Of a stretch of DNA of 64,000 bases, positions 9,334-17,739 are shown piece after piece. The notes below the pieces were generated by a model that was not told the DNA's origin, did no database searches, and saw only the letters and a list, made by a program, of their open reading frames with translations. Numbering within the stretch: the first letter of the stretch is position 1; each line of letters starts with the position of its first letter. Source of the DNA: Agaribacterium sp. ZY112 (GTDB lineage Bacteria; Pseudomonadota; Gammaproteobacteria; Pseudomonadales; Cellvibrionaceae); NCBI RefSeq assembly GCF_041346925.1, contig NZ_CP166840.1, forward strand, positions 1,612,001 to 1,676,000, written 5' to 3'. Made by a program: the position numbers and the translations under genes.

Positions 9334-10314
9334 ATGTCTGAAGAAAGTAAAACACCCGTCAAACGCACACGTCGCTTACAGCAAGGTGAAAAACTTCGCG
9401 ATGCCGATAAAGTTGAGCGTATCCCAGTAAAAGTCATCGCCAGCGATGAGGTTTTACGCAAGCCAGATTGGATTCGTATTCGAGTGAGTAATTCACCCGA
9501 AGTCGATCGCATTAAAAAACTGCTGCGTAAAAATAAACTTGCGACAGTCTGTGAAGAAGCCAACTGCCCGAACTTAAGTGAATGTTTTGGTGGTGGTACC
9601 GCGACCTTTATGATCATGGGTGAGATATGCACCCGCCGCTGTCCTTTTTGTGATGTTGGCCACGGTAAGCCAAACCCACTTGATGCGGATGAGCCTAAAA
9701 ACTTGGCTGAAGCGATTGCTGACATGAAGCTTAAGTACGTGGTTATTACCTCTGTTGATAGAGATGATTTGCGTGATGGCGGTGCGGAGCACTTTGCTGA
9801 ATGTATTCGCCATGCCCGAGAGTTGTGCCCAGATTTAGAAATCGAAATATTAACGCCGGATTTCCGTGGCCGCATGGATATTGCTTTGGATATTCTTGAA
9901 AAAGACGCGCCCGATGTCTTTAACCACAACCTGGAAACCGTGCCACGTCTCTATCGACAAAGCCGCCCCGGTGCTAATTACAAATGGTCTCTTGAGCTTC
10001 TACAAAAATACAAGCAGCGCCGCCCTGACGTATTAACAAAAAGTGGCTTGATGGTAGGCCTTGGTGAAACCAAAGAAGAAATTCTTGATGTTATGCGCGA
10101 TATGCGTGAGCACGACATCGACATGCTCACTATTGGTCAATACCTACAACCATCTAAAGACCACTTACCTGTCGAGCGTTACGTTACACCCGAAGAGTTT
10201 GATGAATACACAGCCTTAGCCGAAGAGCTCGGTTTTAAACACGCAGCCTGTGGCCCACTTGTTCGCTCTTCATATCATGCGGATAAACAAGCTCATGGTG
10301 AAGAAGTCAAATAA
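9334..10314 (+). CDS. lipA: Lipoyl synthase LipA
   Basis: Radical-SAM enzyme that inserts two sulphur atoms into protein-bound octanoate. Both iron-sulphur sites are intact: the auxiliary cluster CX4CX5C ([12 protein letters not shown]) and the radical-SAM CX3CX2C (CTRRCPFC). The C-terminal VRSSYHAD serine ligand region is also there. The 326 residues match the family. It is the last gene of the housekeeping block and a strong terminator begins 20 bases after its stop. Confidence 0.97.
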   Translation: MSEESKTPVKRTRRLQQGEKLRDADKVERIPVKVIASDEVLRKPDWIRIRVSNSPEVDRIKKLLRKNKLATVCEEANCPNLSECFGGGTATFMIMGEICTRRCPFCDVGHGKPNPLDADEPKNLAEAIADMKLKYVVITSVDRDDLRDGGAEHFAECIRHARELCPDLEIEILTPDFRGRMDIALDILEKDAPDVFNHNLETVPRLYRQSRPGANYKWSLELLQKYKQRRPDVLTKSGLMVGLGETKEEILDVMRDMREHDIDMLTIGQYLQPSKDHLPVERYVTPEEFDEYTALAEELGFKHAACGPLVRSSYHADKQAHGEEVK

Positions 10315-10333
10315 GGCTACTTCGTAGTTATTA

Positions 10334-10372
10334 AAAAAAGCCTGAATCAGCGCTGCTGCTTCAGGCTTTTTT
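10334..10372 (+). terminator. Rho-independent terminator after lipA
   Basis: A-rich lead, then AAAGCCTGAA...TTCAGGCTTT as a long stem over a loop of about 13 bases, followed by a T-run. It ends the proA-lipA block and insulates the BlaI-type locus downstream. Confidence 0.9.
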
Positions 10373-10435
10373 GTATGTGGGCTAGTTTATCTTGCGACGA
10401 TTTAAGCTCGGCTGTCTCTGGGCCACTTCTATAGC

Positions 10436-10451
10436 TGCTAAATTTTTAGCA
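10436..10451. promoter_or_regulatory. Operator 1, TGCTA-N6-TAGCA
   Basis: First of three copies of the inverted repeat TGCTA-N6-TAGCA, here with spacer AATTTT. It lies about 30 bases upstream of the second copy, where a promoter would be expected. Spacing and symmetry suit a dimeric BlaI-type repressor; binding is inferred. Confidence 0.6.
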
Positions 10452-10471
10452 TTTATAGCTTGAATATATTA

Positions 10472-10521
10472 ATACGACCTGCTAAATTTCTAGCATGTGC
10501 TACAAATTTAGCAGGTCGTAT
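10472..10521. promoter_or_regulatory. Double operator in a perfect 18-bp inverted repeat
   Basis: The arms ATACGACCTGCTAAATTT (10472-10489) and its exact complement (10504-10521) flank a 14-base centre. Inside are operators 2 (10480-10495) and 3 (10498-10513), each TGCTA-N6-TAGCA. The right arm covers the ribosome site and runs into the ATG (10520) of the blaI-like gene. Repressor binding could therefore block transcription, and the RNA hairpin could also hide the ribosome site. A self-regulated BlaI-type circuit is the simplest reading. Confidence 0.65.
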
Positions 10522-10906
10522 GTCTAATCAACTTCAAAATTTAAGTCGTCGAGAGCGACAAATCATGGATGTTATCTTTGAGCTCGAAGCTTGTTCGGCG
10601 CAAGAGGTGTTAGAGCGCATGCCCGATCCTCCGTCGTATTCATCTGTTAGAGCTTTAATCGCGCGCTTAGTTGAGAAGGGAGTATTGGATAAGCGAAGCG
10701 AAGGGACTCGGCATATCTATTTTGCAAAAATATCTCAAGGGCATGTTCAGGGCTCTGCACTGAAACGATTGGTTAAAACCTTTTTTAAAGGCTCGGCGAT
10801 CAATGCGGTTTCAGCACTGCTGGACTTGAATGATGGAGAACTAAATAAACGGGAGCTAGATGAGTTAGAGCGCAAGATTAAGCGATTAAAATCTCAAAAT
10901 AGGTAA
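10520..10906 (+). CDS. BlaI/MecI-type transcriptional repressor
   Basis: Winged-helix repressor of the BlaI/MecI/CopY family, about 128 residues. It begins MSNQLQNLSRRERQIMDVIFE, the usual start of this family, with SYSSVRALIARLVEKG as recognition region and KRSEGTRHIYFAK as wing. I chose ATG 10520; a frame-open start at 10460 adds 20 unrelated residues and would lie upstream of operators. Family members dimerise on short palindromes and are released when a partner M56 protease is activated. Such a partner is encoded four bases downstream. No beta-lactamase is nearby, so the signal and regulon are unknown. Confidence 0.88.
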   Translation: MSNQLQNLSRRERQIMDVIFELEACSAQEVLERMPDPPSYSSVRALIARLVEKGVLDKRSEGTRHIYFAKISQGHVQGSALKRLVKTFFKGSAINAVSALLDLNDGELNKRELDELERKIKRLKSQNR

Positions 10907-10910
10907 GCCT

Positions 10911-12374
10911 GTGTTTGAAAATATTGAGCTAATTAACTTCTTATGTGCTGTGATTATTAAGCCTTTAGTCGTTTTCATATTTTTGCTATTGATAAAAGCA
11001 GGGCCTGCCAAATCGCCAGCGCGCTGTTCGTGGTTGTTGACGTCGAGTTTATTGCTTTTTATCGTTTTATTTGTTTTACAGGCTCATCTTCCAAAGGTTG
11101 TTTTACCGTTTATGCCGGCAGCCAAGGTAAGTATCGTTATGTTATGGCATCAACCTTGGCCAATCTATTTTTCACTATATTTTATTCCTATGTTTACTTT
11201 AGTATTTTTGTGGCTGGGAGATCTTTATCAGGCAAGACGGGTCGTTAAAAAAGCAAGTTTAATCAATAAGAGTGAGGCTGAAAAATTACTGCCTGTAAAG
11301 TTTGGATTTATTAGCTTTATAGAAACTAAAGAGATTAATACCCCTGCTGTTTGGGGGGCGATGAAACCACTTATATTATTACCCCGTACTTGGCGCACTT
11401 GGGATAAGGATAGGTTGGAGCGTATTTTGTTGCACGAGTTGGCTCATGTGCATCGCAGGGATTGGTTGTGGCGTCAGCTAACGTATTTTATACGTGCAGT
11501 GTTTTGGTTTTTACCACCAGCTTGGATTTTATTAGATCGTATTAAAAAGAATGCAGAGCTCAGTGCAGATGATCAAGTAATAGAGCAGCTATCATGTCGA
11601 AGCGCTTATGCCGAAGACATCTTGTTTATGGTCGTAGAGCAGAAAACACCACAGCAGTTAGTTGCATTAGACCAGAGCTTTTTACACCAGAGGTTGTCAA
11701 ATGTACTCGATGGAGGAAGGGACAGAAGCGGATTTAGTTTTAGGGGTAAGGTGGTCTCTATTATTGGTCTTTTTTTATTGTTGTCCCTGTTATTTAGTTT
11801 GCACATTACTGAGTATCAGAGGCCGGTATTAGTTTATAAAGCGCCAGATTTAACCTTGACTTCCTTCAGATCTGTAGAGAATAAAAACGAAAAAAAGGAA
11901 GGTGAGCTTCATAGTCTAGACGTGATAAAGCGATCGGTTTATGAACAATTAACAGTCATGCCTCAATCATGGAGCGCAGTATCAAGTGTTGACTCTGACG
12001 TTGTTGAGGCTGTGTTACCTAAGGTTGGTTTTGTTAATCAAGACCGATCTTTAGACTACGACTTATCTGAGAGTATTGAAGCCGATAATATTTCAATAGA
12101 ACTTAGTGGTTTTTTGGCTGATGACATGTTGGTGCCTCGATATCCGTTAAAAGCTTTACGTCGCTCACAGGAAGCCGAGATCAAAGTTATATTTGATATC
12201 GATGTTGACGGATTGGCAAAGAATATTAGATTTGAAGAGGAAAATAAAAATCATGTATTTAATAAGGAGGTTAAAAAAGCTTTAGAAAATAGCCGGTTTT
12301 CAGTTCGTTATTTGAATGGGGAGCCGGTGAGAATATCCCGAGCTAGGGAAGTTTATAAGTTTAAAATAAATTAA
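10911..12374 (+). CDS. M56 (BlaR1-like) membrane metalloprotease with TonB C-terminal domain
   Basis: Polytopic inner-membrane zinc protease of the BlaR1/MecR1 peptidase family M56, 487 residues from a GTG start. Membrane segments lie near residues 8-28, 41-58, 84-102 and 283-299. The zinc motif HELAH is at 175-179. Unlike BlaR1 it has no penicillin-binding sensor. After the last membrane segment comes a region of about 100 unassigned residues, then a TonB_C-like domain (about 400-487: PRYPLKALRRSQEAEIKVIF). The gene pairs with the BlaI-type repressor upstream. A role sensing an envelope signal and cutting the repressor is inferred from the family. Confidence 0.85.
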   Translation: MFENIELINFLCAVIIKPLVVFIFLLLIKAGPAKSPARCSWLLTSSLLLFIVLFVLQAHLPKVVLPFMPAAKVSIVMLWHQPWPIYFSLYFIPMFTLVFLWLGDLYQARRVVKKASLINKSEAEKLLPVKFGFISFIETKEINTPAVWGAMKPLILLPRTWRTWDKDRLERILLHELAHVHRRDWLWRQLTYFIRAVFWFLPPAWILLDRIKKNAELSADDQVIEQLSCRSAYAEDILFMVVEQKTPQQLVALDQSFLHQRLSNVLDGGRDRSGFSFRGKVVSIIGLFLLLSLLFSLHITEYQRPVLVYKAPDLTLTSFRSVENKNEKKEGELHSLDVIKRSVYEQLTVMPQSWSAVSSVDSDVVEAVLPKVGFVNQDRSLDYDLSESIEADNISIELSGFLADDMLVPRYPLKALRRSQEAEIKVIFDIDVDGLAKNIRFEEENKNHVFNKEVKKALENSRFSVRYLNGEPVRISRAREVYKFKIN

Positions 12375-12431
12375 TAAAACGTAGCGCTTTTACCCATATA
12401 TAAAAATGATCAATCGCAATGCGAGGTGGAT

Positions 12432-13061
12432 ATGAGCCAGGCAATAAGAAATAACAATGTATTAACGCACATGTCATCGGTGCTAGTTCCTTTAGTCGCT
12501 GCAGCCGTTATGACACTGCTTCTATTTTATATTATGTATATATTGGTTCGTACAGAACCTGTCGATATTGTTGATGTGGTAGCACCGATACTACCGGCGG
12601 TTGTGCTTGATGAGCGAGATAGTGTAGACCCTAAATACGATTCGATTGTACGCCCAGAGCCAATCGAAGAGCCCCCTGAGATGCTTGATCCTCCTCAGGA
12701 GAATATGGTAGGGGAAGGGGTAGAGATTCCTACCTTGAATTTGCCTAAAGAAACGTTTGAAACCACATTAAGAATCGGTGTGGCTCAACATCCAGTACCT
12801 CGAGCGATGGTTCAGCCTAGGTATCCACAAAAAGCCATTAGACGTAATTTAGAAGGTTGGGTTTTGCTGCAATTTGATGTTAATAAGCGCGGAGAGCCTG
12901 AAAATATTCAAGTTGTGAGCTCACAGCCTGAGGGTATCTTTGATAGTGCTGCCAAAAACGCTGTATCGCGCTGGCGCTATCAGCCTTTGGTTGATGATGA
13001 GGGACAACCAGCCACATTTAGAGCCATGAGAAAGCGTATAACTTTCAAGCTTGATAAATAG
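12432..13061 (+). CDS. TonB family energy transducer
   Basis: About 209 residues: one N-terminal membrane anchor (about 17-40), a proline/glutamate-rich periplasmic spacer (PEPIEEPPEMLDPPQE), and a TonB C-terminal domain (about 125-209, with PRYPQKAIRRNLEGWVLLQF and WRYQPL). TonB proteins couple the proton gradient, through ExbB/ExbD, to outer-membrane receptors; no exbBD is here. I chose ATG 12432 because GAGGTGG precedes it; a GTG at 12426 is possible. The gene is probably in an operon with the M56-TonB gene, whose C-terminal domain resembles its own. Confidence 0.87.
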   Translation: MSQAIRNNNVLTHMSSVLVPLVAAAVMTLLLFYIMYILVRTEPVDIVDVVAPILPAVVLDERDSVDPKYDSIVRPEPIEEPPEMLDPPQENMVGEGVEIPTLNLPKETFETTLRIGVAQHPVPRAMVQPRYPQKAIRRNLEGWVLLQFDVNKRGEPENIQVVSSQPEGIFDSAAKNAVSRWRYQPLVDDEGQPATFRAMRKRITFKLDK

Positions 13062-13076
13062 AATGCTACGTTACTT

Positions 13077-13099
13077 AGCGCCTTCGGGCGCTTTTTTTA
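13077..13099 (+). terminator. Terminator after the TonB gene
   Basis: AGCGCC-TTC-GGGCGCT stem followed by TTTTTTT. It ends the blaI-like/M56/tonB unit ahead of the convergent LysR gene. Confidence 0.88.
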
Positions 13100-13142
13100 T
13101 AAAACTATGCGTCTATTTATTAAACGGTATATACAAGCATTG

Positions 13143-14039
13143 CTAAAGTATCGGCTGGCAACTTCTATAGCGCTCTTTCAAATAATCAATCAACAAACGC
13201 GTGCTTAAAGACTGCTGCTTTCTACTAGGGTAAACAGCGTATATGTCACGTATGGGTTCGATAGAGTATTCGCTAAGTAAACGCACTAGCTCACCTTTGG
13301 CCACGTATTTATTAACAGCAAAGTCGGGAAGACAGCATAAACCAAGGCCTTTAATTGCCGCTTGCCTTAGCACGGTTATATCGTTGCTGCTATAAAGGGT
13401 ATGGGTGCCCAGCCTTTCTGAAAAGCCAGTGTTGTTTTTAATGTGTAGCTCGTGCTTGCGCTTAAAATTAACAAAAGGCAGCGCCAGTAATTGTTCGGTT
13501 GTTGTTTGTTCTTGTTTCGCTAAGAACTTGGGGCTAGCGCAGAGCCAATAAGAGCTACTACCCAGAAACTGCGCTATGTAATTGCTATCACGTAAAGGGC
13601 CAATACGCACTGCTAAATCGATACCTTCTTCGATTAAATCCTGAAGCTCGTTATCTAAACTGAACTGGATTCTTATGCTTGGGTGCTTTAAGGCAAAATC
13701 ACTTAACCACTCACTTAATACTTCTTGAGCCATAAATACCGGTGCGCTGAGGTGAATATGGCCTTCAATATTTTGTTGGCTACGTACTAAGGCTTCAGTT
13801 TGCTCGCGAATAGTTAGAACAGATTGCTCGGCGCCATCGAGCAGTTGTTGCCCCGCTGAGGTTAATTTCATTTTGCGAGAGCTGCGCTCTAATAAGCGAA
13901 CGTTTAGGGCTTCTTCTAGTTGGGCTAAGCGGCGGCTGACGGTACTACTGGGGATGTTTAGCTGGCGTGCAGCAGCGCTAAAACTGCCATTGTTGGCAAT
14001 GCTGATAAAAAGGGCAATGTCGTCATAGTTCCATTTCAT
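13143..14039 (-). CDS. LysR-type transcriptional regulator
   Basis: LTTR of about 298 residues: N-terminal winged helix (MKWNYDDIALFISIANNGSF, then SAAARQLNIPSSTVSRRLAQLE) and a periplasmic-binding-like effector domain. I start it at ATG 14039 because the family begins there; the open frame extends to 14093 without conserved residues. It is divergent from the flavodoxin-like gene at 14159 and probably controls it from the shared 120-base interval. The closest groups by eye are CrgA/DmlR-like LTTRs. The effector is unknown. Confidence 0.88.
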   Translation of the reverse strand: MKWNYDDIALFISIANNGSFSAAARQLNIPSSTVSRRLAQLEEALNVRLLERSSRKMKLTSAGQQLLDGAEQSVLTIREQTEALVRSQQNIEGHIHLSAPVFMAQEVLSEWLSDFALKHPSIRIQFSLDNELQDLIEEGIDLAVRIGPLRDSNYIAQFLGSSSYWLCASPKFLAKQEQTTTEQLLALPFVNFKRKHELHIKNNTGFSERLGTHTLYSSNDITVLRQAAIKGLGLCCLPDFAVNKYVAKGELVRLLSEYSIEPIRDIYAVYPSRKQQSLSTRLLIDYLKERYRSCQPIL

Positions 14040-14158
14040 ATAATTAGCGCCTAGATTATCCCGTTTATGGGATGCTTCCTCTTGTTTTTCCATGTTTTTT
14101 GTTTAAAAACGGGATAGTAGCATGAGCTCTTTAAAAACTAGAGGAGGGAGTAGCAGCA

Positions 14159-14734
14159 ATGAAGTCTATCGCAGTGGTCTATTTTAGTGGTTATGGTCAT
14201 ACCGTTCGTCAAGCGCAGGCCGTCGTTAAGGGGTTGGAGCAGCAAGTTAATACACGGGTTCAGCTTTTGGCGATTTCTGAAGGCGGGGCCTTAACTGAGT
14301 CGGAATGGGAATGTTTGGATGTGGCAGATGCCATTGTTTTTGGTGCGCCGACTTATATGGGAACCGTGCCTTGGCAGTTTAAAAAATTTGCTGATGACAG
14401 CAGTAAGCGTTGGTTTGCATCTGCATGGAAAAATAAATTAGGTGCGGGCTTTACTAACTCCGCTTCTATGAATGGTGATAAGGCAACAACAATTAGCTGG
14501 CTAATGACCTTTGCCATGCAGCATCGCATGTTGTGGGCCGGAGCGGCATCAGCACCGTCTAATAGTAAGAGTGCAGATAGAAACGATTTAAACTATCTGG
14601 GTTCTTATAGTGGGCTGATGGCGCAATCTCCCTCTGATGCCAACCCTGATGAGGGGCCCTTGCCTGGTGATTTAGAAACAGCAAAGGCTTTTGGGTTGCG
14701 TATTGCGCAGCTTACTCAGGGCTTATCTATCTAG
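14159..14734 (+). CDS. Flavodoxin/NADPH-dependent FMN reductase family protein
   Basis: About 191 residues with a flavodoxin fold: the phosphate-binding loop YFSGYGHTVRQA near the N-terminus and the FMN-contacting GAPTYMGTVPWQFKKF at about 61-76. This resembles WrbA-type NAD(P)H:quinone oxidoreductases. The likely role is two-electron quinone reduction. Divergent from the LysR gene. A GGAGGGAG ribosome site precedes the ATG. Confidence 0.82.
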   Translation: MKSIAVVYFSGYGHTVRQAQAVVKGLEQQVNTRVQLLAISEGGALTESEWECLDVADAIVFGAPTYMGTVPWQFKKFADDSSKRWFASAWKNKLGAGFTNSASMNGDKATTISWLMTFAMQHRMLWAGAASAPSNSKSADRNDLNYLGSYSGLMAQSPSDANPDEGPLPGDLETAKAFGLRIAQLTQGLSI

Positions 14735-14738
14735 GCAT

Positions 14739-14758
14739 GATATGACATTTGTCATATC
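14739..14758. promoter_or_regulatory. Perfect 20-bp palindrome upstream of the ABC exporter
   Basis: GATATGACATTTGTCATATC is a perfect inverted repeat just after the flavodoxin stop and about 84 bases before the ABC operon. Its core TGACA-N2-TGTCA recurs at 26657-26668. It has the form of a dimeric regulator site. No regulator gene is adjacent to the exporter on the same side, so the binding protein is unknown. Confidence 0.55.
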
Positions 14759-14841
14759 TAATTGATGATACTTGTCCATGCTTTATTGTTATTACCGAGT
14801 TCATAATCCATAACACTTAAGGAAATGACAGAGGGTGGATT

Positions 14842-15864
14842 ATGAACTCAACGAACAATGTGACAGGGTGTGCAACTGGGCATGCAATTGAAACTGGAGC
14901 TAGTGAGCCTGTTGCTGTTATCAAGGGCTTAAATAAAACCTTTGCTGGAAAAGTTGCTCTTAACGATATTAATTTTACTATTCGTCCAGGCCAAGTGCTT
15001 GCAATTTTAGGGGCAAATGGCGCCGGCAAAACAACGTTAATAAATGGTTTGCTAGGTCGTTTAAGTTTGGATTCAGGTCGAATTCGTATTTTTGGTGAAA
15101 AACCTGGGTCGCTTGTTGTTAAAAGGCAAACAGGGGCCTTATTGCAAGTTGCCTCACTGCCTGACACGCTCAAAGTAAAAGAACATATTCAGCTATTCCA
15201 AAGTTATTACCCCAAGCCTATGCCTTACGACGAGGTGATCGCTTATGCAGGGTTAGAGGGTTTACAAGAACGTTATTCAAAAAAACTGTCTGGTGGAGAA
15301 AAGCAACGCCTGTTGTTTGCTTTAAGTATTTGTGGAAACCCTAAGCTCTTATTTTTAGATGAACCGAGTGTGGCTATGGATGTTAGTGCTAGGCAGAGTT
15401 TATGGTCGGCTATCCGTAAGCTTAAGCAACAGGGAGCCGCAATCGTGCTAACAAGCCACTACTTAGAGGAAGCAGATAGCCTAGCAGATGAGGTTCTTTT
15501 ACTTAAAGAAGGGAAGATAATTCAGCACGGCACTGCGGAAGAGATTAAAGCAAGTGTGAGCTCAAGTTTAATTCGTTTTTTGAATCCGGATGAAGACATC
15601 GATTTTTATGGTTTTGTTGATGTCGTATCCGTAGCTCAGAGAGGTAAATATATTAGCTTGCAAAGCAGAAACACTAATAAAACCCTGCTGTCTTTATTGG
15701 CAGCTCAGCCTGAATTAAAAGAGCTCACAGTGTCTCAAGCGGGCTTAGAGCAAGCTGTTTTACGCATGGAAAATACTGCCTGTCAAAGTAATGGCATAAA
15801 TGGGCAAGCTTTGAACGAGCAAAGACCGGCAAAACAAGAGCTAAGTAAGAGGAGCGCAGCATGA
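14842..15864 (+). CDS. ABC exporter ATP-binding protein
   Basis: ATPase of an ABC-2 type exporter, 340 residues. Walker A is GANGAGKTT, the signature LSGGEKQR, Walker B LLFLDEPS and the H-loop SHYLEEAD. The C-terminal 80 residues are a DrrA-like accessory part. It overlaps the permease gene by four bases (ATGA). The substrate cannot be told; relatives export drugs, antibiotics or lipids. Expression may depend on the palindrome at 14739-14758. Confidence 0.9.
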   Translation: MNSTNNVTGCATGHAIETGASEPVAVIKGLNKTFAGKVALNDINFTIRPGQVLAILGANGAGKTTLINGLLGRLSLDSGRIRIFGEKPGSLVVKRQTGALLQVASLPDTLKVKEHIQLFQSYYPKPMPYDEVIAYAGLEGLQERYSKKLSGGEKQRLLFALSICGNPKLLFLDEPSVAMDVSARQSLWSAIRKLKQQGAAIVLTSHYLEEADSLADEVLLLKEGKIIQHGTAEEIKASVSSSLIRFLNPDEDIDFYGFVDVVSVAQRGKYISLQSRNTNKTLLSLLAAQPELKELTVSQAGLEQAVLRMENTACQSNGINGQALNEQRPAKQELSKRSAA

Positions 15865-16628
15865 GCACATCGCTATTGATACCTAAGGTAAATACTTTAA
15901 ATGTTTATTGGTTAGAGACAAAATTTGAATGGCTTAAAACAGTCAGAAACCCTGCATTTGCACTGCCAACGCTTTTGTTTCCAACCATGTTCTATTTGTT
16001 TTTTGGTGTGCTTCTTAATCAAGGTAATGTGCCGGCCTCTACTTATTTGTTATGTACCTACGCGACCTTTGGTGTAATGGGGCCTGCTTTGTTTTCTTTT
16101 GGTGCTGGTCTGGCAGTGGAAAGAAGTAGGGGCTGGCTTGATGTAAAAGAAGCATCACCTATGCCTGCCTTCGCTCAAGTTGTGAGCCGGATACTGGTAT
16201 CTATGCTATTTTCTTTGATTATTGTTTCTGTGATGATGTTGATAGCGGTATTTGTGGCGGGTGTGAATTTGTCCCTGGATCAAGGTTTATTACTTCTTTT
16301 TGTATTGATACTAGGAAGCTTGCCCTTTTGTTTATTGGGCCTAGTATTGGGGCTCAGTCTTAAGGCAGAAAGTGCTGCTGCAGTAGTCAATGCTATTTAT
16401 TTGCCTATGTCTTTTCTTTCTGGCTTATGGCTACCGATTAGCATGTTGCCTGGCTTTTTGCAGAGCTTTGCACAGTTTCTACCTTCGTATCACCTTGCGC
16501 AGCTTACTTTAAAAGTGATCGGCCAGGATCTAGGGGGGGCTATTGTTGTGCATATAACGGCTCTGCTCATTTTCTCTGTTGCTTTTTTATTACTGGCTTT
16601 AAAACTGTATGCAAAGGCTCGGTCTTAG
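15861..16628 (+). CDS. ABC-2 type exporter permease
   Basis: Integral membrane protein of 255 residues with six predicted membrane segments and the ABC-2 pattern, including the YLPMSFLSGLWLPISMLP segment before the fifth helix. It pairs with the ATPase gene that overlaps it by four bases. The transporter would work as a dimer of each subunit in the inner membrane. Confidence 0.88.
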   Translation: MSTSLLIPKVNTLNVYWLETKFEWLKTVRNPAFALPTLLFPTMFYLFFGVLLNQGNVPASTYLLCTYATFGVMGPALFSFGAGLAVERSRGWLDVKEASPMPAFAQVVSRILVSMLFSLIIVSVMMLIAVFVAGVNLSLDQGLLLLFVLILGSLPFCLLGLVLGLSLKAESAAAVVNAIYLPMSFLSGLWLPISMLPGFLQSFAQFLPSYHLAQLTLKVIGQDLGGAIVVHITALLIFSVAFLLLALKLYAKARS

Positions 16629-16666
16629 GCTGAGCTTATATGCAAAGTAGCTAAATTGAGATTACT

Positions 16667-17569
16667 TTATGGATTAATAATTTTGTTTTCCTGCAAGCGG
16701 CTGATGGCTAAATCTAAGAAACTACGAATCTTTGCGTTGCTTCTTTTGCCTTCTATACGAACTACGTTGACAGGCAGAGGCGCTTCTTGAAACTCATCTA
16801 ACACAGTTTTTAAATCGCCTTGCTGTAGGTGCTCACTCACTTGGTACGATAGGGCGCGTACAATGCCATGACCTTGTAATGCTGCGCTGATGCTAGCGCC
16901 AATTTGGTTGCAATAAAGGCGAGGGCTGAGCTTAATATGCTCAGTTTTGCCCTTGTTATTAAAGCGCCAAATCGGCGTGGAGTCGGGGCTCGTGCTAAAG
17001 ATAATCTGGTGCTGCTGTAAATCTGATGGTTGCTTTGGTGGTGTATGCTTTTTTAAGTAGGTCGGTGATGCGCAATGTAAACGCAGTATCTGCCCAACCT
17101 GTGTGGCATATAGGTTTGAATCTTTAAGATGGCCTATACGTATAGCAATATGCATCTCTTCTTCAAGTAAGTGTGTGATACGGTCGTAGTTCATCGCACG
17201 TACACTCATTTCGGGGTAAAGCGTTAAATATTCCGTAATAATCGGCATCACATGCTTTTCACCAAAAAGAACCGGAGAGGTGACGGTAAGCATGCCTTTA
17301 GGCTCGGCGTAAACACCTGCCGCTGCGGCTTCAGCTTCTTCTAAGTCTTCGACTATACGCTTGGCGTCTGTCAAAAAACGTAAGCCTGCATCACTTAAGC
17401 GTACATTGCGAGTTGTTCGGTTTAGGAGACTAACACCCAAACCTTGCTCTAGTTGCGCAATAGCACGAGTGACAGCGGGGGCAGACATCGCTAAATGCTG
17501 GCTGGCGGCCACAAAACTCTTTTGTTTGGCGACCTCAATAAATACGCGAATCGCCTCTAGTTTATCCAT
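16667..17569 (-). CDS. LysR-type transcriptional regulator
   Basis: LTTR of 300 residues beginning MDKLEAIRVFIEVAKQKSFV, with helix-turn-helix SAPAVTRAIAQLEQGLG and an effector domain. It is divergent from the GST-like gene at 17740 across 170 bases, so it is the likely regulator of the GST/PNPOx-like pair. It converges with the ABC permease gene. Confidence 0.88.
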   Translation of the reverse strand: MDKLEAIRVFIEVAKQKSFVAASQHLAMSAPAVTRAIAQLEQGLGVSLLNRTTRNVRLSDAGLRFLTDAKRIVEDLEEAEAAAAGVYAEPKGMLTVTSPVLFGEKHVMPIITEYLTLYPEMSVRAMNYDRITHLLEEEMHIAIRIGHLKDSNLYATQVGQILRLHCASPTYLKKHTPPKQPSDLQQHQIIFSTSPDSTPIWRFNNKGKTEHIKLSPRLYCNQIGASISAALQGHGIVRALSYQVSEHLQQGDLKTVLDEFQEAPLPVNVVRIEGKRSNAKIRSFLDLAISRLQENKIINP

Positions 17570-17739
17570 AGCACTTACTTAGTCTCAATTGTTTCTATTA
17601 TCGTAATAATAAATTTCAATTTAGGCTAATTATTTTTAATAGGGGAATAGATAAAGTACAACCATCGCTTGCAGCTAAGCCTCTATTACTGGCCGCTCAG
17701 GCCTAATGATGAACATAAACAAGGAAACGGCTAACAATC

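Noticed and set aside
9276..9929. 217-residue open frame antisense to lipA
   Set aside because: Shadow of the conserved lipA coding strand; serine/arginine-rich and without family pattern.
10520..12374. Beta-lactam resistance operon
   Set aside because: No beta-lactamase or resistant PBP nearby and the M56 protein lacks the penicillin-sensor domain.
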